NCBI GenBank assembly: GCA_019703815.1
Contig: AP023052.1
Coordinates: 868,001 to 932,000 of the forward strand
DNA from: Thaumasiovibrio occultus
GTDB lineage: Bacteria > Pseudomonadota > Gammaproteobacteria > Enterobacterales > Vibrionaceae
Reading direction: 5' to 3'
Length of the DNA stretch: 64,000 bases
This document shows, piece by piece, positions 22,977 to 30,275 of the stretch. The position numbers were made by a program, and so were the translations under genes. How positions within the stretch are numbered: the first letter of the stretch is position 1; each line of letters begins with the position of its first letter. Below the pieces are notes generated by a model. The model saw nothing but the letters and a program-made list of their open reading frames with translations. It ran no database searches and was not told the DNA's origin.

Positions 22977-23672
22977 TTACCAAGGGATCTCAGTGCCATT
23001 GTAGTTCAGGAATTTACCGCTATCTGATGAGGTTAGGTCGTCAATTACATCTATCAATCCCTTGGCACTTTGCTCGGCAGGCAAGAGGGCATTGGGACCG
23101 CCCATCTCGGTTTGGACCCAACCCGGATGAAGCGCGACGCAGCAAAAGTTTTGCGGGTGAAGATCGTTATGCAAGCTTTTGGTAACCGAGTTCAGCGCCG
23201 CTTTAGAAGACCGATAGATATAACCGCCGCCGGAGGTGTTCTCTGTCATGCTGCCGACTTTGGAGGAGATGGTGACGACCTTCGGCGCGTTAGACTTCTT
23301 AAGCAAAGGGTAAGCCGCTTCCACTAACTTTAATGGCGCGATCGCGTTCGTTTCAAAAACCTTACGCCATTCTTCAACATCGGTTTGACCGAACTGTTTT
23401 ATTTTTGGTCCGTAGTAACCGGCGTTCGCGATGACAACGTCAAGTTGGGATACGGGCAGCTGCGCCATCACTCGATTGACGGTGAGGTAATCCGTGAGAT
23501 CGGTGAAATGCACTGAAAGATCAGGATAGAGGTGTGCCAGTTCGAGCAATTCGCTGCTGGTTTCTTTGTTGCGACAAAGAGACACAATCTGCCATTTGCG
23601 CAGCATATACTCCTTGCATAGCGCAAGGCCAATACCACGGTTTGCACCCGTGATTAGTACCGTCCTTCTCAT
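22977..23672 (-). CDS. Short-chain dehydrogenase/reductase (C-factor-like SDR)
   Basis: 231 residues of the classical SDR fold. The NAD(P)-binding motif is TGANRGIG at the N-terminus, NAG lies near residue 80, a Ser precedes the catalytic YRSSK, and PGWVQTEMGG is in the substrate loop. The ATG at 23672 follows AGGAC at good spacing; the frame extends 23 codons upstream. The substrate is unknown. It is transcribed away from the small lipoprotein gene at 23793. Confidence 0.85.
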   Translation of the reverse strand: MRRTVLITGANRGIGLALCKEYMLRKWQIVSLCRNKETSSELLELAHLYPDLSVHFTDLTDYLTVNRVMAQLPVSQLDVVIANAGYYGPKIKQFGQTDVEEWRKVFETNAIAPLKLVEAAYPLLKKSNAPKVVTISSKVGSMTENTSGGGYIYRSSKAALNSVTKSLHNDLHPQNFCCVALHPGWVQTEMGGPNALLPAEQSAKGLIDVIDDLTSSDSGKFLNYNGTEIPW

Positions 23673-23792
23673 TGCTTGTCCTCGTCTTTTTACCATTTCA
23701 GCCAACGAGCTTAAGCATACAAAGAGGAAGCGGGCTTTCAAGTCTCTTTTCGTGGTGAGGCCAATTCTTAGAATGCGGATCAGGAGTGAGCC

Positions 23793-24071
23793 ATGAAGTT
23801 TGTCATTTCGGTTGCTATGGCGCTGACGTTAACATTTATGTTGGCGGGCTGTGCGGACAATAGCCGTTATGCCGCGTTAAAAGAGCTTGGCTTTGAGCGT
23901 GACTATTTAGATGGATACCAAGATGGCTGCCATTCGCGAGTGCGACAAGGAAAAGTGCATGGGGAAGATTTTCGCCAAGATGCGGAGCGTATGTATCACG
24001 ATCCGCGCTACGGCAACGGTTGGAACGATGGCTATCGTCAGTGTCGAGTGAGCGATAATAACCACTATTAG
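23793..24071 (+). CDS. Small putative lipoprotein
   Basis: 92 residues, ATG after CAGGAG. The N-terminus MKFVISVAMALTLTFMLAGC is a lipoprotein signal with lipobox MLAGC. The mature part is rich in Tyr, Asp, Gly and Arg, with two related blocks: DYLDGYQDGCHSRVRQG and NGWNDGYRQCRV. The paired Cys residues could form a disulfide. I do not recognise a named family. It is a single gene between the SDR and yejM. Confidence 0.7.
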   Translation: MKFVISVAMALTLTFMLAGCADNSRYAALKELGFERDYLDGYQDGCHSRVRQGKVHGEDFRQDAERMYHDPRYGNGWNDGYRQCRVSDNNHY

Positions 24072-24136
24072 CGATGTTGGACGTATTTGTGAGTCGCCGC
24101 GTCTGCTGCTAAAGGGCAGGCGCGATACCTTGTGGA

Positions 24137-26152
24137 TCACTCTTCTTGATAGAAGCGGCGTGTCTCTTTCATTACATCAATCAGGTACGACAGCTTAGGT
24201 TTAGCATCGTCGTTACGATGATAATTTTCGTCGTAAATGCGGTAGTTGCCCTCTGGATTGATCACCGTCGTGCTTTGCGGTTCGACCATCACAATATCTT
24301 CAGAGTTGCCTGAAAGTACCCAGCGGCGAGTCTTGCTGACGGCGAGTGGATCGGTGGCAACACCGCTACTGTAATCACTGCTTGGATTAGTGACACCAAA
24401 TACATGCGTTAACAGCGACGGCAAAATATCCAGATGGCTAGATAGGGTATCCACCTTAACCAATGGCGCTAAAGTTTTGGCCTCTGGCATTTGTGCCGCT
24501 GCCTGCTCTTCATCAACTGTGGTTTGAGTTTCGCTGCTGTTTTCGTTGCTGTCTGAGCTATCGCTTGGCGCATTTTCAACGAGCGTCAGTTCAACCTTAT
24601 CTGCTTCTTCACTTGTCGTTTCAGTTTGTTCATCGGCAGGTGCTGACTCAGTTTCGATCACGTCAGGTTCAAAGGCATCCGCTTGAGGCAGATGGACTAA
24701 CAGCGGTACTTGGATTTGGTACTGGCTGAAATTGGTGCCCGCGCCCCAGTTACCGGTTTCGTTAAATTCAATCCCGTGATTACTGGTGAGGATGATCAGA
24801 GTGCGTGGCAATTGCTCAGCCAGCGCGGTGATGATCTCGTTGACCTGTGCATCGGCGCGGTGCACGGCATTTTGATAGCTTACACGGAGGGCGCCACGAA
24901 GACCTTCATCTGGCGATAACGTAAATGGTCCGTCAATGGCGCTGTCATCGGCATATTGCGCCACATCGGTGAGCTCGATATAGCTCAGCCATGGTGAATC
25001 TTGTTTCGCCACCCACTTGGCAAAAGCCGCCACGGCTTCAGGATCAGACGTGCTGCCTGAATCGGTGTTGTCGTTGAGTGGTAGCTGTGAATAGGCATCG
25101 GCCGCAAAGTCATTGCCGCTAAACAGGCGGATTTTATAATCGTGCTTATCCGCCATCGCTAACAATGGCGATGGGGTTTGCGCTGCGCGAATGCTGTTGT
25201 AATACGTACTTGGTAAGCCGTAGAACAACCCGAGCGTCGCGTGATTGTTGTCGTTGCCCGAGCTGAAGTGCTGGTTGTAGCTGTGCCAGCCTGCATTAAG
25301 TTGGCTAACAAACGGCATATTGGTGTCGTTGTACATATCGCCACGCAAACTGTCGACCACAATGATAAGTACATTGGGTTGATTTTCCGGCCGGGTACTT
25401 TTTAGGGGCGCGAGCGGGTATTGCATTGGCGTGGCGGATTCAATCCCCATTGCATCAAGGCGGGCATCAAACTCTTTTCGGTCAAGTAGGCCGTGACGCT
25501 CCATGAAACTTTTTGCCGTCATTGGGTATGACAACGGGAACGTAGAACGCTGCGCGGTAATTTGCGAGTCAAGATTGGCGTCACCCCAGGCGTAAATCAG
25601 GTGACTACTAAAGAAACACAGACCTAAAACAATACCGATCCGCTGGCCAATATTGCGACGCGTCAGTTTACGTAGTTTGCGCCAAAGCACTTCAGATAAC
25701 ACCATCTGAAGGAGGAAGATCAGCGGCACGCTGACAAAGATGTATTGCCAGCGCGCATTGAGCTCGGAGCGTTCACCGCTGACTAAGAGATCCCACACCA
25801 GTGGACTAATGTGCAGTCCTAAGGTTTCAAAGGCATGGGTATCAAGTAATAAGGTTGTTTGACCCAGGGTGGCGACAAGTACGCCAAACAGTCGCAATAG
25901 GCGCTGCGACGGGATCACAAAGGTTGCTGGGAAGATCAGCAACAGGTAGAGAATGAAACTGAGGAAACTAAAATGACCAATCCAGCTTGTCAGAAGGTAA
26001 GCGAGGCCGAGATTAGAATCGGGCATCCCTGCCAACAGCACGAAACGCGTCCCCAGCAACATTGCTGCGACGATATTGAAAAAGCAAAACCAATGGCCCC
26101 AGCTGACCAGCTGTGACACTTTTTCTCGATATTGGGACGAATTATTATTCAT
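24137..26152 (-). CDS. yejM: YejM/PbgA-type inner-membrane sulfatase-like protein
   Basis: 671 residues (E. coli PbgA/YejM is 586). An N-terminal DUF3413 region with five membrane segments (to about residue 190) is followed by a periplasmic sulfatase-fold domain starting NVLIIVVDSLRGDMYND. In enterobacteria this protein controls LPS synthesis by sensing LPS and limiting LpxC degradation. The extra length is mostly an Asp/Glu/Ser/Thr-rich insert at about residues 490-562, inside the sulfatase domain. It is downstream of yejL and divergent from yejK, the usual arrangement. Confidence 0.93.
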   Translation of the reverse strand: MNNNSSQYREKVSQLVSWGHWFCFFNIVAAMLLGTRFVLLAGMPDSNLGLAYLLTSWIGHFSFLSFILYLLLIFPATFVIPSQRLLRLFGVLVATLGQTTLLLDTHAFETLGLHISPLVWDLLVSGERSELNARWQYIFVSVPLIFLLQMVLSEVLWRKLRKLTRRNIGQRIGIVLGLCFFSSHLIYAWGDANLDSQITAQRSTFPLSYPMTAKSFMERHGLLDRKEFDARLDAMGIESATPMQYPLAPLKSTRPENQPNVLIIVVDSLRGDMYNDTNMPFVSQLNAGWHSYNQHFSSGNDNNHATLGLFYGLPSTYYNSIRAAQTPSPLLAMADKHDYKIRLFSGNDFAADAYSQLPLNDNTDSGSTSDPEAVAAFAKWVAKQDSPWLSYIELTDVAQYADDSAIDGPFTLSPDEGLRGALRVSYQNAVHRADAQVNEIITALAEQLPRTLIILTSNHGIEFNETGNWGAGTNFSQYQIQVPLLVHLPQADAFEPDVIETESAPADEQTETTSEEADKVELTLVENAPSDSSDSNENSSETQTTVDEEQAAAQMPEAKTLAPLVKVDTLSSHLDILPSLLTHVFGVTNPSSDYSSGVATDPLAVSKTRRWVLSGNSEDIVMVEPQSTTVINPEGNYRIYDENYHRNDDAKPKLSYLIDVMKETRRFYQEE

Positions 26153-26200
26153 CGTGCCGTCATTTTACATCCACGTTGGTCGAAAACTATTGCTGCTCTA

Positions 26201-26422
26201 TCACTGCTGCTCTTTGACTGAGTAGCTGAGTGCGGCGGCAAACTTGGCAGCAATGGCTTCACGCTGACCTTTAGCCACATTATTGTTGATAATGTTGGTT
26301 GCAAGATCACCGACAACCATCAATGACAGATCCGCAGGCGCATGGTGCTTTTCCAGTACATTTATCATGTCGTTTAGGATAGCTTCAACTTGTTTGTCGC
26401 TGTATTTTGACGTAACTGGCAT
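26201..26422 (-). CDS. yejL: YejL family protein (DUF1414)
   Basis: 73 residues, MPVTSKYSDKQVEAILNDM onward, a close match to the small YejL/DUF1414 family of unknown function. It lies 48 bases upstream of yejM on the same strand and divergent from yejK, as in E. coli, and probably shares a transcript with yejM. The ribosome-binding site is weak. Confidence 0.92.
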   Translation of the reverse strand: MPVTSKYSDKQVEAILNDMINVLEKHHAPADLSLMVVGDLATNIINNNVAKGQREAIAAKFAAALSYSVKEQQ

Positions 26423-26497
26423 AAGATTTTAGGTTTAAAGTTAATACAAAGCTGCTTATCATACCTCACACTACACTTTAACCAAAAGCATTTCATT

Positions 26498-27514
26498 ATG
26501 AGCCTGACGCTTTCCCACTTGATCCTACACCAAATTGTTAAAGCTGAAGATGACACTTTTTCGCTTCAGCGTCGTGATGAACCTCTTGCCAATAGTGCCG
26601 AAAGTGAGCACTTAGTTTCTGAATTGCATCGCGTTTTCAACAGCAAGGCGGGTAAAGGTTTCGCCTACTTTGATGACGCCAGCGATGTAAAGCAATGGCT
26701 ACAGTCACACCGCCAAGGCGAGCTCGACTTTGTCGATTTTAGTAACCAAGCTGCTGAGCGTTTGTTGCATGAATTGAGCAAATACCCGTTTGCCGAATCA
26801 GGCACCTTGATCGTGGCGGTGTACCGATCGCTCGCGACGGAATACTTGTTTGTTGGCATGCTAAATTCGCAACACAGCATGCAAGTGGATGAGCAGTTAG
26901 ATATTCATAATGTGGCGTATCTAGACGTGGCGAAAATGGATATCGCCGCACGCATTGATTTGTCGTCAATGGAGTCAGAGCCGGAATCGCGCCGCTATTT
27001 AAGCTTTATCAAAGGTCGAGTGGGTCGCAAAGTCGGTGACTTCTTCCTCGATTTCCTTCACGCACAAGAAGGCCTCGATGTAAAACAGCAAAACTTGTTG
27101 TTAATGCAAGCGGTGGAAGATTACTGCACTGATGCGCGTCTCGATAAAGAAGAGAAGCAGCAAACGCGCCAGCAAGTTTACGATTACTGTACTGAACAAC
27201 TGAAATCGGGCGAGGAAGTGACAGTGCGTGAATTGGCCGGTGAACTGCCAACGCAAGACGGTGGCGTAGATTTTTATCAGTACGCTACCTCACAAGGGTA
27301 CGAGCTTGAAGAAAACTTCCCAGCGGATCGCACCGCCGTGCGTAAATTGAAAAAGTTCGTTGGCGGTGGTGGCGGTTTGTCGATTTCCTTTGATGGCTTG
27401 TTATTGGGCGAGCGTATCTTTTACGATCAAAACAGCGACACTTTAACCATTAAAGGCACGCCACCGAACTTAAAAGAGCAGTTGATGCGTCGCTTGAACT
27501 CAGAGAGCGAATAA
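26498..27514 (+). CDS. yejK: Nucleoid-associated protein YejK (NdpA)
   Basis: 338 residues (E. coli YejK 335). The N-terminus MSLTLSHLILHQI and the internal block KGRVGRKVGDFFLDFL are characteristic. It is a cytoplasmic protein found with the nucleoid; its exact role is not settled. It is divergent from yejL-yejM and ends in a strong terminator. Confidence 0.94.
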   Translation: MSLTLSHLILHQIVKAEDDTFSLQRRDEPLANSAESEHLVSELHRVFNSKAGKGFAYFDDASDVKQWLQSHRQGELDFVDFSNQAAERLLHELSKYPFAESGTLIVAVYRSLATEYLFVGMLNSQHSMQVDEQLDIHNVAYLDVAKMDIAARIDLSSMESEPESRRYLSFIKGRVGRKVGDFFLDFLHAQEGLDVKQQNLLLMQAVEDYCTDARLDKEEKQQTRQQVYDYCTEQLKSGEEVTVRELAGELPTQDGGVDFYQYATSQGYELEENFPADRTAVRKLKKFVGGGGGLSISFDGLLLGERIFYDQNSDTLTIKGTPPNLKEQLMRRLNSESE

Positions 27515-27562
27515 GTATTGCTCTCAGCGCTGGCGGGAAAGTAACCGTTCGGCACGTTTTCC

Positions 27563-27595
27563 AACAAGGCGCTTTTTTGCGCCTTGTTTGTTTTT
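27563..27595 (+). terminator. Terminator after yejK
   Basis: ACAAGGCGC pairs with GCGCCTTGT around a loop of six T, followed by a T-rich stretch. Confidence 0.8.
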
Positions 27596-27683
27596 GGGTG
27601 GCGCTAAGCCATCGAACTGCCATTTGTGATCTGCTGACGATTGCGCCCTAGAAACAAGGAATGAAAGCCTCATCAAGGAGTTA

Positions 27684-28505
27684 ATGATGGCAGTGATATT
27701 GAACGATGTGCACCGCGCTGTGCTAGAGACGCTACAACAGCATGGTGGGCGCTATTTGCTAGCCAATGATTACAGCCAATGGGTGGAATATCCCAAGCCT
27801 ACGCATGTCAAACATACCTTAATGGTGCTGCTGCCTGCGGTGGAGACCGAGCTTGAGTATAAGCAGCATAAAGCGCTATTAAAGCAACTGCGCGGCAAGG
27901 AAATGAACCAGTTGGTCACGGCGTTTAAACATCAATTGGGCGAAGACGCGTTGCAGCAAGACTATCTACACTCTTGTTCTTTCTTTGCCACGAGTACGAT
28001 GCCTCGCCTGGAATTCGAGCAAGCCTACCATGACAGGGTGACGGTACCCGATGGCTCGTTTGATCTGCCGTACCTTAGCAGTTGTGCTCAGCCGAACTAT
28101 GATGTGGCTGCGCTGGCCATTGTCGAAAGTCTGACGGATAAGCAGCGCCATGTATTGCGTGCGCTAGATGTCATGAAAGTACGTTATGTGATTTGGCACC
28201 CGCTACCGATTGAACTCGGTGTTTCTGAGCTATCGACCACGCACGTGTCTCGGCTCAATGTGTGGAGCGATCCTGCGCCAGATAATGCGAGGCAGATGCG
28301 CCGAGCGATAGATTTATGCAGCGGCACCCCATCCCCGCTATCGCGCTATTCCGATCCGCGGTTTGTCTTTGTTCAAGGCGACGTTAAATTTTGTTGCAAA
28401 TTACATGAGCAAAATTTTGAGGCCTTTTATCAACGCAGGACGATCATAAATCGTCAAGGCATCGCGATTTCATTCGCGGCTGAGGCCGATCGTCAAACGT
28501 ACTAA
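27684..28505 (+). CDS. Protein of unknown function
   Basis: 273 residues, ATG seven bases after AAGGAG; a second ATG follows directly. No signal peptide or membrane segment is seen. Landmarks are YCQ-free but Cys-containing blocks such as YLHSCSFFA, LPYLSSCAQPNYD and FCCKLHEQNFEAFYQRR, and a Trp-rich middle (YVIWHPLPIELGVSEL). I do not recognise a family. It lies 99 bases before the Hpt/kinase pair on the same strand with no terminator between, so it may be co-transcribed with that signalling cassette. Confidence 0.6.
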   Translation: MMAVILNDVHRAVLETLQQHGGRYLLANDYSQWVEYPKPTHVKHTLMVLLPAVETELEYKQHKALLKQLRGKEMNQLVTAFKHQLGEDALQQDYLHSCSFFATSTMPRLEFEQAYHDRVTVPDGSFDLPYLSSCAQPNYDVAALAIVESLTDKQRHVLRALDVMKVRYVIWHPLPIELGVSELSTTHVSRLNVWSDPAPDNARQMRRAIDLCSGTPSPLSRYSDPRFVFVQGDVKFCCKLHEQNFEAFYQRRTIINRQGIAISFAAEADRQTY

Positions 28506-28604
28506 GCCTAGTTAGCTGTCTTTATATGTATCAATTGCCTTGCAGTTGTTCTCGCATATGCTTACATTTGAGTAAGGAATGTTCGACAGGGATAAGGGCA
28601 ATAA

Positions 28605-30275
28605 ATGACGGGTGAAGTGGCAAGCAAGAAGGAGTCGACAGTATTCCAAAAAGCGGCGTTTTTCTTGCTAATAGTGGCGATCCCTTTAGCGGTGTGGTTG
28701 TCTTATCAAACGCGTCAGCAGCAACACCTGGTCAACCAACTGCTCTCGCTGAATCAAAAACGGTTAGAGTTAGCGCATTCGGTGGCGCTATTGCCAACGT
28801 ATGATCGAACCGGGCTGCAAAATACGGTGGTATTGGCATCGAGTTTTCGTTCAGAGTTGCTGGTTTTACCCGAGCAAGACAGCGCAGGGATCGATCGGGA
28901 TGCGTGGGTCTCGCTAAAACTGGGAGGCACTCAGTTTGCCGATCTTGCAGATACCGTGCTGGCAGGCGGCTTTTCCGTTGCCGAGTTAGCGCAACAACTT
29001 GAAGCGGCGTACGCACTTTCCAATACCCATGCGGTGCAGCCTATTCTTGATAAAATTGCGGCGTTTTTTTTCCGCGAAATGTTCCGCCAAAACACGCGCG
29101 CCGGTGATGTGCGCTATTACAGCTACCTAAAAGATCTTGAACTCGAGCTGGCTAGTATCAGCGATCACCAACTGCAGCAACAGATTGAGCAACTGCTTAA
29201 TTTGCTCTCTCCAATGGTATCGCGTCACAACCAGCGGTATCAAACCTCTAGCCACGTGTTAACCCACCACTTTAATAACGAATTGCCGGCCTTGACGCGC
29301 AATGCTCAATCAGCACTCAAGGAGAATTTCTTTTGGCAATGGTGCAGTTTTCTCGCCATCGGTGTTGCCTTGCTGACACTCTCCGTTACGGCACGGATAA
29401 CGCACGCGTCGGCGCGCTCAAAGGTCTCTTCGAAAACGCAGCAAACTGCCGATGCAATCTCAGGGGATACCGCTGAGCTGAATAATAGCGGCTCGGCAGG
29501 CGTCGAGAGTGCTTCCGTTGAGGATGCGTTTATGGAACCTGCGACGGGGATGAACGAGACGATGGCTGAGAAAATTGATGTGCTCAGCCCCATACAACAT
29601 GACCGTAACCTTGCGTCAAATCGCACAGCGGCTCGAGTGGGCAGTGAGGCTGAGCGTATTGAGCCTGACGGAATACTCTCGGAAAACGCCGCTGCCAATG
29701 TTGAAAACCGTGATGATAGCCAAACCATGACGGAGACATCGGCAATGCGGGGGAATGCTCAGAGTGATAGCGCCTTGTTTCAAGCGTCATCTCACCCAGA
29801 TACTTTGCCGATCTTAGAGCAAGATAGTCTTCCCAATACGCGTCATCACGATAACAGCGCGGCTGACATTGCCGCTGATGATATTCCCCGCCACGCTGTA
29901 AATATTGGCCACCAAACGACCGATACGACCAAGCGCTTTGATATCAATTTGATGCTCGATACCATGGACGACGACATTGATGCGGTGAACATGCTGCTAG
30001 AAGTGTTTATCACTGAGCATTGCCATGATGATAAGCGTCTGAAAACGCTATTGGCTAATCAGGAATACACCGCTGCTGAACGCATCGTGCATAGCATCAA
30101 GAGTGTCGCGGGCAATTTAGGCGCCGCAGAGCTGAATCAAACCGCTGCACGGTTGGAGAGCGCGCTTAAGCAAGATGAGATTGATAGTGCCTTGGTGGAG
30201 CAATTTTCCGTTCACCTCAGCTTGTTGATTGAAGAGATCCAACTGCATCTCGCCTTGGGGGTAACCCACGGATGA
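28605..30275 (+). CDS. Membrane protein with C-terminal Hpt phosphotransfer domain
   Basis: 556 residues. One membrane segment (about 17-36) and a second (about 247-266) enclose a helical periplasmic region of about 210 residues. A long acidic, low-complexity linker (about 275-460) leads to a C-terminal Hpt domain with its phospho-accepting His, H496, in IVHSIKSVAGNLGA. Hpt domains relay phosphate between a receiver and a downstream regulator. The stop overlaps the start of the histidine kinase gene by 4 bases (ATGA), so the two are translationally coupled and probably partners. A membrane-anchored Hpt with its own sensor-like domain is uncommon. Confidence 0.8.
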   Translation: MTGEVASKKESTVFQKAAFFLLIVAIPLAVWLSYQTRQQQHLVNQLLSLNQKRLELAHSVALLPTYDRTGLQNTVVLASSFRSELLVLPEQDSAGIDRDAWVSLKLGGTQFADLADTVLAGGFSVAELAQQLEAAYALSNTHAVQPILDKIAAFFFREMFRQNTRAGDVRYYSYLKDLELELASISDHQLQQQIEQLLNLLSPMVSRHNQRYQTSSHVLTHHFNNELPALTRNAQSALKENFFWQWCSFLAIGVALLTLSVTARITHASARSKVSSKTQQTADAISGDTAELNNSGSAGVESASVEDAFMEPATGMNETMAEKIDVLSPIQHDRNLASNRTAARVGSEAERIEPDGILSENAAANVENRDDSQTMTETSAMRGNAQSDSALFQASSHPDTLPILEQDSLPNTRHHDNSAADIAADDIPRHAVNIGHQTTDTTKRFDINLMLDTMDDDIDAVNMLLEVFITEHCHDDKRLKTLLANQEYTAAERIVHSIKSVAGNLGAAELNQTAARLESALKQDEIDSALVEQFSVHLSLLIEEIQLHLALGVTHG

